IMG/VR virus record: IMGVR_UViG_3300027752_001458
Span: 1-64,000 of that record
Direction: 5' to 3' (one strand)
DNA from: a virus
Length of the DNA: 64,000 bases
A model generated the notes under the pieces. That model searched no databases. It saw only the letters and a list, made by a program, of their open reading frames with translations, and was not told the DNA's origin. A program made the translations under genes and the position numbers. Shown one piece after another: positions 30,601 through 37,700 of this stretch (within the stretch, counting starts at the first letter, position 1; every line of letters begins with the position of its first letter).

Positions 30601-33600
30601 ACCGACGATTGGCGAGTGAGTGGATGTACTCCAGTTATCTAATGCAACTGCCTGTGGGCTAGGCTGAATGTAACCGTAAATGTTATTACTGTCAGGAGCT
30701 CCACCGGCGTTATCTCTGCTAACTTCATTTCTATACATACTGTTGTAAGTAAATGTAGTGCTGTCAGTGTGCGTAACACCTGAATTAGCATTTGTAATTA
30801 ACGCACCGTTAGTTGCTATACCAATTGCTGTATTGCTTGTGGTAGTAGCATTTGCAAACTGAGTGCCTAAGCTGGAAGGATCTACTCGTCCTACCAACGA
30901 TGTTAACTTGTAAGTACTAGCCTTATCTTGTATAATGCTTGTGTTGTCTGCTGTTGGGAATGTACCCACAGCATGATTCATAATATTGTTTGTTGTAATA
31001 TTTAAAACGTTAGCAACCTGAGAAACACTTACACCATCAACATGAATAAACGTGTTGGCACCTCCATTGTTGTCTGATACACCAGTTGTTGTCTCTGCCC
31101 AACTAATTGTTTTAGTTGTTGCTGTTGTGGCAATAATGTTTGCAGGAGCAATCAATGTACCACTTGCGTCAACAGGTAATTCGTATTTTAAACCAATACG
31201 TCTATACGGATTGTCTACTTTATATCTGCTGTTAGTAACATTCTCTCTTGCGCCTTGTCTAATAATACCTTCTTCTAAGTCACTCCACAAGTTGGAATTA
31301 CTTGAAGCATAACTAGTGCCGTACTGTGTTTCCCACCATGTAGGCTTTCTAGTAAATCCTAGCATTTCCCATGGATGCGTGTGAGGTCTATCTGTATCGT
31401 AACATGCCTCAAATATGCCTTTCCAATGTGCTGGCTTACTTGTGCCATGGTTATAGTTCCATGTCCACAGATCGTCTGCTAGATAAAATTCATTTTTAAC
31501 AAAGTCTACATCATTTCTTGTTATGTAGTTGTTAAAGTTAGAACGTAATAAACCATAATACTCATCACGATCTCTACCTGTTTTTCTAAATTGACCAGGT
31601 CTAATGTCACTGACATTTAAGTCTGGTAAACTGTCATTGTTTCTAAATTGCTGTAATGTTGCATTGTATACTCTTTTCTCAAACTCTAAAAGTATGAAGT
31701 CATGCACATCATTCGTTGCAACTGATTTACTTCCATCATGTCCCACTACCATTTTAATAGGACTTATAAAAGTAGTATCTGTAATAATTTCTGGATATGT
31801 AATAGGATACATACCTAATGCACTAGGCGTTGAAGGTACTTGAGCACTTTCTCTATTTGAGTCGTATAGTCTGACTTTAATAGTATTACCTAATGTTATT
31901 GTGTAAGCAGTTTTGAAAGTAACTGTAACAGCACCGAGTGTGGTTGTTATTTCGTAATCAACATCTGCACATAATAATTTGTCTGGGTTAACGCCATCTG
32001 ATTCGTAAAGATAAATTGTGTTTTCAATTTTCAGAAGATCTAGATAGTTTGTTAATGTGTATTCTCTTTTTAATACATTGTTCATAACTAGTTTTTCTTC
32101 GATGTACTTGTCACCAAAGGCTATCATAAACGTATCGTCGAATACATTCTTGCCTTGGTTGTATGCAATAACATTCTCTAAAACTAATTCTAGCATGGCG
32201 CTGTACGACATTGCTGTGTAGTCTGAACTGTTTACAAAGTTTTTAATTTCTTTCTTTAATCTGTTCTTATACTTTACATATTCTTCTGCAACAAAATCCA
32301 TACTGTCTTTAATATTGAACTTGTCATTACTGAACAAGAATGCCGATAGTCTTAAATCGTCATCAGTTTGCATAATCTTATCTGCGTACTTTATGTCTCG
32401 TTTAACATTTTCAGAGTTGTTTGCACCTAATGAGTCACCTGTGTGATCTTCCTGAAACTCTATTAAGTTTTTAAAGTGTTCCAAGTACTCAGGTTGTGAT
32501 ATTGAAAGTATATCTGCATTGTCTAAGTTACTGTGCCAACTGCCTGGTACGTGATATCTACCGTTAGTGTTTACACTTTCAAAGTATCCAGTGTCTGTCT
32601 CAGTAAATATATCAATGATATCAAATTTGCTAAATGTAAAACTTGCAAAAATAACTGCAACTTGTGAGGCATCGTATGAGAACAACTCTGTTCTCTTACC
32701 GTTAACATAAATGCGTATGCTCTTCTCAACTAGCCCTGCAATATCACTCTTGGAGTTAGTTGGTACTGCTGATATGTGGTATAACCTTTTAGCACTTTCG
32801 GAATCACTGTCATTAATAATGTATCGGTCTTCCACACGTTGCTTTAATTTTTCTTCTAATGGTCTCCATGCAGTATCGTAAGTTACTTTAGCATTATTCT
32901 TTTTATAATAGATATAACCACTAATTTGTTTCTTAGCTGTGCCACCGAAAGGTGTGTAAGATTCAAAGTAGTCATCTATATGGTTAGTAAATGATATTTC
33001 ACTAAAGTTGTTAAAGTTTTTATACTCTAACGGGAAGTTTAAAACAGGGTCAGCTGTTCTGTTTGAACTTGTCGGAGTGTACCCAAAAATGTTGTTGCCA
33101 GTAAATGTGCTTGATGGGTAAGTAGCATCGCTGTCTAGCCTGACTTTGCTACTGTCGTACATAACAAACTCAATTGGCGTATTAATTTTTGTCTTCTGCT
33201 GTCCTGCTTTCCATTCAGTGCCTGTCCAGTAGTATTCTATACCCTGGTATTTAGAACCAAACTTAACTGTAATAACATCACCGACTTGTGCAACATATGG
33301 CACAAACCCTGCTTGCCCGTCTAATAAGCCTGCAGGACTAGTAGCGTCTGCTACTTTAGTTAGTACTACATTCTCTGATCCATCATCGCTAATAATATAT
33401 GCATGTTGTGAAACAGATGCATCATCACTAGCTAGTAGTATTGTGTTACCTGGCTGTAATGTTACAGAGTCAATTGATGCGCCTGTCGGTCTACCAACAA
33501 TCTCACTTTGTACATATCCTTCTGCACTCATATCTACTGCAAATTTACCAGTAAGACCAAAGTTCTGTAATTCAATATTTCTATCAAATTCGATAATAGG

Positions 33601-34710
33601 TCTTACTGCACGTTTGTCTTTAGGCGGTAACTGGTCACCGACTTCTAAGAATGTGTTCTTGTGGTGCCAAAAGTTAATTCTGCTCCACACGTTATTATCA
33701 GTTGAGCCACGCTCCATGATAATGTAGTCTGGATTTTCCTGAGTGTTATCACTGTCGTACGGTTCGATGTCAAATGCACCTGCGCCGCCCACTGTGTAAA
33801 CTAGTTGTGATCCGAGTGGTGCAACATAGCCGTTCCATAATGGAAGACCTGACTGTGGATCTGTTTGATCGAATGCGTAATCAGGTGCACCTACTTGAGT
33901 GTACTCGCCACCTGCTACTAGTTGTCCCCAGGATTCATAGTTCGTAATGCCTTGTAATCCGCCACTGTTAAAATATGTGCCTGTTGAGCTAGTTTCTATA
34001 AGAGTGTCTTCGACTCCAATAATTGTTTGGTCAAACTGAATATAATCTTCAGTACTGAAAACAGTTGCAAAGTTTTGATCCTTGTTGTGTAGTATAATGC
34101 TTTCGCCTACACCTTCTACAATATATCTGTTTTCATCTTTAAATTTGTTTGGGATAACATAGTTGCCTGCAAAAGTAACAACCATTCCACTTTTTAATGT
34201 AGTTCCTGCGGGTGTTGTGAATGACCTCTGACCTACAATGTCCTTCTCAATGTTTATAGGAGATGCAGATGTACCTTCAACAATAACTGGTGTCGGGCCG
34301 TTTGGACTCCAAAAGTATTCTTGGTAGTTAACAAACTTGTCAATATTAACTGGTGGTAAAAACGTGTATGCTTCAGAATCAAATATTGAATTTTGATTAA
34401 GTGTATTAACACCATAACTTTTAAGCACGTTGATATAGTCCTCATAGAACATAATGTTTGTGCTTTTACCTGTTGTCTGGTCAATAGTACTTACTGCTGG
34501 CTCTAAACTAAACTTGTCTCTATCAGCAGTTGGTTGCAAAATGTATGTATCTTTTGCACTTAACAGGTCCTCTTCTCGTCTACCAACATAAGCAGACATT
34601 GTCTCAACGTTTGCTTTACTAAAAAGTTGCTCAACTGTTGTATCGAAAAAATTCTTTATAACAGGTGTCTGGTGAATTACGGGAAGTTTTGTATATTTTT
34701 TATCAGCCAT
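15625..34710 (-). CDS. Giant virion structural protein (6,361 aa) in the gp7/gp8/gp10 position
   Basis: One uninterrupted 19-kb reading frame directly downstream of gp6, where T4 has wedge genes 7, 8 and 10. No whole-length family is recognised. Visible parts: residues ~1290-1470 hold a YHYH-type domain (WAFDGFPIYGPYGY, later TYYYVATVDASNKPAYPY); residues ~3530-3640 are a Lys/Pro/Ala/Ser-rich linker; a Cys-containing patch follows (~3790-3870); residues ~3880-4130 look like two Calx-beta-type domains (VNEGGTGTFVVQ, then TVTFTADGTTEGSE). Residues ~5065-5110 are very Gly-rich. The C-terminal ~1,100 residues contain WRDNLPTDYALLERVNWYEQ and EYFNEVKPYSSKIRNY, patterns found in large phage structural proteins. 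The start lies 5 bp after the gp6 stop. It probably forms peripheral baseplate or fibre-attachment structures; a fused gene 7-10 product is inference. Confidence 0.8.
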   Translation of the reverse strand: MADKKYTKLPVIHQTPVIKNFFDTTVEQLFSKANVETMSAYVGRREEDLLSAKDTYILQPTADRDKFSLEPAVSTIDQTTGKSTNIMFYEDYINVLKSYGVNTLNQNSIFDSEAYTFLPPVNIDKFVNYQEYFWSPNGPTPVIVEGTSASPINIEKDIVGQRSFTTPAGTTLKSGMVVTFAGNYVIPNKFKDENRYIVEGVGESIILHNKDQNFATVFSTEDYIQFDQTIIGVEDTLIETSSTGTYFNSGGLQGITNYESWGQLVAGGEYTQVGAPDYAFDQTDPQSGLPLWNGYVAPLGSQLVYTVGGAGAFDIEPYDSDNTQENPDYIIMERGSTDNNVWSRINFWHHKNTFLEVGDQLPPKDKRAVRPIIEFDRNIELQNFGLTGKFAVDMSAEGYVQSEIVGRPTGASIDSVTLQPGNTILLASDDASVSQHAYIISDDGSENVVLTKVADATSPAGLLDGQAGFVPYVAQVGDVITVKFGSKYQGIEYYWTGTEWKAGQQKTKINTPIEFVMYDSSKVRLDSDATYPSSTFTGNNIFGYTPTSSNRTADPVLNFPLEYKNFNNFSEISFTNHIDDYFESYTPFGGTAKKQISGYIYYKKNNAKVTYDTAWRPLEEKLKQRVEDRYIINDSDSESAKRLYHISAVPTNSKSDIAGLVEKSIRIYVNGKRTELFSYDASQVAVIFASFTFSKFDIIDIFTETDTGYFESVNTNGRYHVPGSWHSNLDNADILSISQPEYLEHFKNLIEFQEDHTGDSLGANNSENVKRDIKYADKIMQTDDDLRLSAFLFSNDKFNIKDSMDFVAEEYVKYKNRLKKEIKNFVNSSDYTAMSYSAMLELVLENVIAYNQGKNVFDDTFMIAFGDKYIEEKLVMNNVLKREYTLTNYLDLLKIENTIYLYESDGVNPDKLLCADVDYEITTTLGAVTVTFKTAYTITLGNTIKVRLYDSNRESAQVPSTPSALGMYPITYPEIITDTTFISPIKMVVGHDGSKSVATNDVHDFILLEFEKRVYNATLQQFRNNDSLPDLNVSDIRPGQFRKTGRDRDEYYGLLRSNFNNYITRNDVDFVKNEFYLADDLWTWNYNHGTSKPAHWKGIFEACYDTDRPHTHPWEMLGFTRKPTWWETQYGTSYASSNSNLWSDLEEGIIRQGARENVTNSRYKVDNPYRRIGLKYELPVDASGTLIAPANIIATTATTKTISWAETTTGVSDNNGGANTFIHVDGVSVSQVANVLNITTNNIMNHAVGTFPTADNTSIIQDKASTYKLTSLVGRVDPSSLGTQFANATTTSNTAIGIATNGALITNANSGVTHTDSTTFTYNSMYRNEVSRDNAGGAPDSNNIYGYIQPSPQAVALDNWSTSTHSPIVGWAFDGFPIYGPYGYSDRANASSSIKRIDSSYGLKTVTRATIGGTPTGEFVEDYEYIANSGDLDAYNGRSGPTPEFPAGTYYYVATVDASNKPAYPYTTGPSFAETPTHVSTNNTGTTAVDSTGATFSLTSTLSTVYAADSTLTGKDWKFGDGAPVENAWKISEGYPFAVMQALLLAQPGKFATVFSDPRKPVRRSANPKQLLDRTTNRRIKAKLAEIHGEVTASETTTYTVGFTQYINAFLKFQGLNTTKEFVKPYRSITSKLGHKFAGYVDKDTMTVFSDSYSSTGNSSSLILPQEDIDIGVHVGPYSTTNDFSGVLITYTTAGKYKVEGYNAVKRFFEVEESNTSGPATEVSVGGEAVDFGTYSNSVNYITGTIIKSGYNFYQAKDFSPAGSNVTDTALWQRLPSLPMTNAAEATLYLQGTGIIKKVEYGTVFATVNELFDFLISLGRKQEAMGYDFGEFNGEINDINNWLYSGKQFLFWSIGKWAPGNTLSLSPLASNVKFLAPIGRVSKIIDVDQSQYSILDQEGKSIKTSECEITRDTNLITIIPPTGKQIYGVILYTNEIEHAMVLSNKTIFGDTIYNDVLNQRQRRIKIKGKRTAGWNGTLTAEGYIITPDGLKPNFDTLASDMGRYNEIGHVPVEKQLYEASRRQYGYEERKYLREFELTQDDQYDFYAGMIRSKGTKNSIEVLLNSDKVLVPGSVAVYDEWALKAGDFGDTGNYQTIDIKVSESEITNERQLIQIAYPEDIVSKVKAVEVLDRTTKFYQRPFLEIEPPPADIPGSFEYGGGTTAKATVNIGTDGRISDVTVNEPGYGYTINPSVTVVAAQLLTANITTTFLKPYAVSTANITVADLTSAGNILITDNFSSNVNTIIDLSSVTSVQDVANAINSTNDISANISATFTRTAGAGIEEFYLTIKGNDFTLAEQGAGTTLESTLNLPAKRYQPRQRYSFQTANSTTFSDIIVSVNGGTTTGNIVGAGGSHDWEFDEGSRTNITTNSLLSGNVSQSFTFTPVEVGDGITTTTPLAADNLQIINGSYPHVDVFINGAKLPETSEEALYTITSDIGAGTSTLNFLDCGAIPGAPIQPNSVIEIVERGTIDLEDTYYGDLPGSSMNIKVFANDALAAKLTQMRTFEIYPDSKDDATILIDVDDPIRLPVRPSDMAEKGLWPLTSSVSYVGLVDSKYAPLPNSGYVSKYNVQYQAFDIYDFENLFDVNQLANASKLPKENDTIHFAKGEHEEFEVYKLTSTGSNVSYVEFDEGVGTSFLWADVKLSDIILDNNDNSNVSADYDHTKWFDQVLALKGNNIISPNYANLVSYDGNPIYVTDQLEVDHPITRFVSEEKVAERSVEMGNINYTVPSVNTISTITPQLSGNIINAEAVTLQNAYQYARAEEVTPTTDITIFRSVDAIPNMKVHNKQLTFTINNGQLDGVAQGHWLKFHDNSSSNLNGNIFQVANITPAGEVQLYANTTVLGGMTETVTKANLTFINFGNAKTGNTSVDYTVQIVAPGHPFSVGSNVVFNVDNIGATVGDVFVVKDKTDTTFTLGSALYGTHTALNVITDTATVSLAETTLKVTAVPNALSLKGDSFDFVGESLFDGLTVKFKDESGTELAGASFSPKNIRTEKVLNKNFTERLSTLGNISTPVQGTVENAVTSGTVVNINTAETLEKGMYLFHSTVTEPTQIISVAYDLPNYGSEPAKAIRGADSGTNVITLSSTTGVNVGDYVIVPLVLGHDINDTANSVTVATISGNDITLSQGITSLTVPNPLPAGTYASGDALDASLNNFDINLADGRSFSGDATLYFLHTGDGQVANVTLQNAVTLAADDIVDFAKAIREVEATTPAQEVELVVFDINPASYTGGALNEANLSFTINDATKITTDTDLSTLVNLEYVKINQLSSEDIVESVRRIDTTSNSFVINKTLFDAPRLTLTVASDVTAGTSVTILGNTNRLIEGMRVTGTGVPAGTTIATIVGDTIITLSDNVTLTAGDTVETYRTTYEEATFMGANTVITTGENHTFAIDGSDTLVGNGITVHAYDPDYYNNTFTVVDIPTANTIVIDYPAFSHPYETGGVTYRSEFDYKVYGTDAPGITGKEGFTPFFIADHKGNISFNGANVVTSTYPWHSVEQYAADIKDIMYSKAGMVVKKGSMFININWADVSQKVKDYMANKGKGAVKKPGKNAIPLTAGTTVKNSAAPKGSAAVKVTSGPAKKTTTKAKSNSSDGSQNTYDPTLKTGTGKNGDPKVDNLPTLTPKEVASQALQQALFDQSKSILPGQQELTKPLAQRYLDQQGTTSGGGYSIGGGAFNGAETEYGAGGSQWGTSKQEFDYASGQWESVPSGTSWTRDDIKFTMQTDGTITASDGSVWATSATRLEKGTMGGMGEDYADYGKVYGGQTHSIDKVDPTLKSKIAFTNDFTGDDPANIGIQHASHNCVDAIKHTHEYVETGRSCTVDANGFNGAGTQRVDSKCIHAGDETKGKCDAPKITEYVDNIASCYKPYASGFTAEWKQDSVNEGGTGTFVVQANNITAGETIVVDATGSVDLAADINGGLTTPFTMTFNANGTATKTVTFTADGTTEGSELLKFRLRASTSKGALTGQPSDIVTVNDTSLDPVPTYTGMTANKHRVGENGEEITFTLLGKHLSAGATVTATMSGVSRTDFATGGDLTNSMTLVFAMAQIGSTTKWQATAQVVTRNDVLTEGTETATLTAGATDSNGATVGLVGSSAVSPVGVIIDDTSIAPIPPFERVNYYLYHSSGPSPEVVSFQLAADQSIDEQLNVFFNMYSAEDRMDVYQGTSKYMMNKVVATTNSNSTCTVQTTAEKAQFKKLITNAPGANDGAINSIQRTGDMGGILGGGRKNVGKCSFNYKPGLGRWITIKTSRGVNGSNSAVFYWGFNQLPINQGQQTWYWEKSNAGGVGFASTGSTIASSKNANSQPTTVHSGSGGSGNPGVPINVNIGGGASNSAIGGTFAGATHVWPGPNGGQGSPTTKQNNNGNLVATSPAQQYQFTGVGGNNFGGININHVGNSAGLGTKPNIRQTGQSNSVKRFDNQESFYKGSIKAGPVNFTNSAERPLRPLDGRPSFVAQDGTFSGKTNSPIPTNDTFNPQSNPEKPKARFMTIKLLKKTITGLYQPLIAGGSQASMDVELNKYCMKPKIKLCSSNTWIPGKDGASTAGSGAVATDHSQYNLRDGDTFWINDKQISTSGITGVEAMKARVQQVMGDQIDATIITEDGVKCLQILMRDNTPDVPILRNGCKGGILKEVLDYTVNNKLNVAFSETTTLAGTRTNTNTVNTKVLADTDSDANTADSEVGSVSTTATGTDYISNTIGAQQRKDRNQPSTITQGHNGTGYRRGDILRAVGGVAVSQQSNTGFAGDGMSIAGIQFTRGGRGYGKLDKATGLYQADGSIRITVGGAGTSGYGFEFDADHITVDANTGALVGVAFTDGLRQFMGLQAVTANDGSQLIGTGYVFNNPPTINIIGSGADAVGQVVWANEKPSSKEEVAVFRVTDVDDDGAIIDLAVLHRGLYQTFPGDLNSGVPLEYHVTKNATGTKPGDQTFSSISNTSRGSGTGGRVFLTGRLIGDCRQKGTAIQDMGLQEGAQDPGSFLQNMVDSINANSQKDPNGMPYFTASVDDSGVIPGLRLGTEAGDGIELEGSFPGLLESMNIDSGAYIPEIPPAIDVVSGGASVGDGFNEDGTQPGTGGTAGGGGAGDGTGGGFGVGAGASDGTKTGGPDSGKAIRFQSRSPFAIGTAIGDLVQSGQLYKYELRRLDGASPISITASDVSAIHVNPYALQSQRISNDLNANGTVKVNVTSLSNVWVDNYQNTNKWAYLESGTVIRQQEKLVDTKFIRDVFTYDEDSAEKEFDIDLYDPFKGILPGFIGKEIDFRTERDPVVYDPRKVKYGRKDVGLRWWDTSTLRYTWYEQGPGTYSSTGYNNYERSQNWGEMFPGSRVVINEWVESLTAPSNTDNFITETHADKNGKPKTYYYFWQSDLSIVSDMARVNFQKERSTLELTRLLQDIDSERVAYSGIISPDAMVVNTMGSLIRTDDSILSVNFKRKENENAQKHTSWTLAGEGDRDGTIPNNLSMKLIDSLAGYNGLDQAVPGSGLSVSERYGSKFRPRQTMFKDIKKARKQMFVILNDIFRQLQMETTFLDWRDNLPTDYALLERVNWYEQIRIDKTNNSTVYYDNTYKPLRKVADTKQFGLLKNVLDKSIIQVQKDDSARYTLYEYSKKTDKFTLIAMENETVRWTNTVHSSGQSLAIGKEVRLILNALYSNVFVNTYSAHWNKFFFEMLKYAYAEQGELDYAFKTTYLKIVKEETDLVPFKGFKIDNFDKAVEYFNEVKPYSSKIRNYSDIKKAPVEIMSGSTSDFDRPPFYDEGLKAVRILDKNVPADALTLSTDKDYTGFSNTPSKIRSMDQTIVFDRVKGALYENTTGGSVQTIVADGTTSVFNLNFEVQDSDRLEIFVNGRKIDKTSTSANTTVTNYLVDVGNAFISFTDEAGVNNAVGLPGNGDKIEVKYIDGFDPTLETMNVSIAKNIVAIETASNTSISNTSLQWTAPERLWKFNPSVRTAVTNAFDLAYGVGASSNTSITTNISVVSEMVSSGNLTTALNLVKSKVHATFQGQELDGNIFTDVVPGTHPTTHYTDTRGFDANTWDDGLFDREVEVNNFVGVFSEDSQGNVNYRVDDETVYGFDSVTFLKSQYGPDRPEELIVVQPLETLVMDVMTQGNTQISTDSTDVRFMVFMDMFGQTEYYRRNITPLTTVTSPLAIWDTEIMFADVTKIPNATKQDRSVIWINGERIEYENKNLATKSISGIIRGTKGTTPNTIIPVGAEVYNGEESENIRLRDANGLLVRDPEDFNWIKPVEIFDDTIPFDDDWDGSGNLTVTSANVNYANVTYDGDTDNITYGFDSSWDGSGTFNPTGRPGGNNNSVLNWPLFDEDEVNGWDSGNKTVKEAGSITDKGTVLKSNVSIIDFLHNFE

Positions 34711-34715
34711 TTTTA

Positions 34716-37700
34716 TTAATATCCACTTGAGTCGCTTGAGTTATTGCCTGAACTAGTTGCACTAGAACCTGTAATCTGATTGTTAATCACGTTATCTTGT
34801 GTAGTAGTTGCTTTGTTCTTACCTTCTTCCGCTACATAGTTACCCATGTATGTTGTTATGCCGTTTGGCATATAAAATGTCTTTCCAAAGAAATCATGTG
34901 TATGCGATGTACCGTTGCCTACAAAGTCTGATGCTTCTTTTGTTGGATACAATGGATAGTAACCATTGATTGCAAAAGGACCAATCTCACTCTCTGGGTT
35001 TTCATATGAAGTAAATGTTGGTGTGCCACTGGTAGGCTTAATGTTCTCTTTAGTGATTTTGTCAACGATGTCAATATCGTCAACTGACGCTGTACTTAAA
35101 AATAACTCGTCACTGTCGCTCTTCACTTGAAATAAGTCTCCGAAAACACCTGTTGCTCGTTTAGGTACGATAACAATACTTCCGATCGAGTTACCTACTT
35201 CTTGATGTATGTAACTACTTAGTTCCGTAAAGTAGAATGTATCGCCAAATTCCCAATTGTCTATACTGAAATATTTAGTAACTGATTTAATAATTTTGGT
35301 TTTAATCTCGTTGTCACTTAGTGACGTGCCTGGTAGTCTGACTACTTTGAATCTTGCTTGTAGTTCTGCCTGTGCATCGTCGCCAAATAATAACTTAAAT
35401 CTGCCGCTCTTGAATAAAATTTGATCACTAGCCGCTTTGTAAGTTTGTAAAATTTGGAACTCTGTTTCAAGTTCTAATGTGCTTGGCTCTTCGGGCCATG
35501 CTGTTCCTGGAACGTTAATATACGAAAGTACTTCATCGTAGTAAGTGTCTGTTAACATGAAAAACTCATGTACATTACTAATACTAGGATCAATTCTCAT
35601 ATCGTTATTTGCAATATGGTTCCACTTAAATACTACACTTTCTTGTGTAGCGTTTTGCGTATCTTGTGTAAAGCTCTTGCCAATTTTAGCTCTATGCTTT
35701 GAACTTTCATAGTTGTTAACAACATTAAGGTTTGTGCTACTGTAGGACATCAAGTAGACTTTACCTGTATCTTTTGCATAAACTTTCTTGTTATGGAACT
35801 TGCCGTCAACATTGTTAAACGTGTCTACAATGGCTTTCGATTTAACTAGGAAAATATCGTAGTCTGCAATATTGTAATATGTGCCTGATAAGTTTAATGC
35901 ACTACCAGTCGAGTTGCCTGCAATCTTATCTTTAGTTGCACTAAAGTTAACACCTGGCTCTCTGCGTAAATCTAATATTCCTGTCTTAACAGGCTTAGTA
36001 TAAGTGTATCCGTCGAAGCTATCGAAGTCTTCAAATATCACAATATCGTTTGGCCCAACAAAATCATCGAACTGTATAGGATTATCCGGACTGTCATCGT
36101 TTGTTGAATTAAACGGAGTTACTTGCACTTTTCTAGCATCAGTATGCCCATCTGCGTAAACAAAGTTCTTAACAGCACTCCAAGTAATAGGAGTATCTAG
36201 TCTGTCTTTTGCTCTAGCATAGTTTACATTAATAAGGTCTTTACTAGCCAAGCCAGTTGAATCGACAGCATAATGTCTGTTGTCATCAAAGTCCACAATT
36301 GTTAATGTGCCTGTCTGTGTGGCAACGTTTGCATTGGATACATAAATGTGTCCACCGCCTCTGTTAGAAATAATGTTGGACTCATATGTAGCCGTGTCAT
36401 GCCTGTATGCTATGTTGCCTTGTGCATTTAGTATCGGGAAGCCAAACGTTGTGCTTGTAAAGTCAATGTTTACTTTACTAGGTAATGAGTGTACAACACC
36501 TGTGTTATTTGCAATAGTAACATTTATGTTACTTGTTAAATCCGATGTATCGAAGTTAGAACCTAACGGTATAGTTAAGTTGTGTACAAATGTGTTACCA
36601 GATGAATTACCATTCTTAAATAAACCAAAGTTTGAGTTAACTGTGAACTCTACTTGGCTATAGTTTACACTTCTTGATTTCAAAGGTATGTCAGTAAAGT
36701 TAACACCATCTTTGGTTGAGTACCACTTATCACCAATGTAATCTGGTGTAGGTGTCGTTGTATCTCTCCACTCAAAGCCTTCTAATGTCTGACCTTGTGT
36801 GTTAAGTGTTGTTAGCTCTAGCGTATCATATTTTGCTCTACCTGTAAAACTATCTACAATTCTATTTTGGTTAATGTTATAAAATCTGCAATCTTCATAA
36901 CTTTCAAAAATATACTTTGTGCCTCTTAGTTCTACATTGTATCTAAACGACAACGTGTCAATTGGCTCATACATAAACTTCATGAGCCAACTTCTATCTC
37001 TGTTGTTTCCGGATGTATCTTCTGAGTTACCGATATCAAACGTGTTAGTCAAGTCCATATCATTATTATTAACAACATAGAACGTGTCTGTTGTTGCATT
37101 ATAGCCAACACCGAATGTTTGCTTTTTAGCAATAGCAGATGAAATTTTGTTGCTTTCGACTTCGTAAAACTTACTTCTTAATGTAGTAATAATTTCTTTA
37201 CCAGCCCAGCCATCTCTTACATTTTCACTTAATGCGAATGGACCGTTTGCTGTAGTACTAGAGCTAACACGTCTGCCCGAGTTTCTAACAGAAACTATTT
37301 TAACCCACTTATACTTTGTAATATCTGCAGGATCTACGAACTTTATCATGTGCCCGGGCTGTATAAGGGACAATTCTGTTTTGGAAATATTTACGTCACT
37401 TACTGTACCTGTTTGAGTAAAGGTCTCAGTCATGTAGCCTGTATCATTTTCCGTTGTCTTAGGAAGCGTCTTCCATACTATGCCGTACTGGTCTAATTTA
37501 AATTTGTTTGGCTGTGTCTCAATCCACTTATTTCTAAAATCGCTATAGATAAAATCTCTTAATTCTAGATTCTTTAAGTATATAGGGAACACTTTTTCAA
37601 TTTGTTCTTTTGCTGTGTTGTTACCGTCAATAATAAACGAGTAACTTTGCGGAGAATCTTCTTTGTATAACGCTCCGTCTTCAGCAATAGTAGTTGTTGT

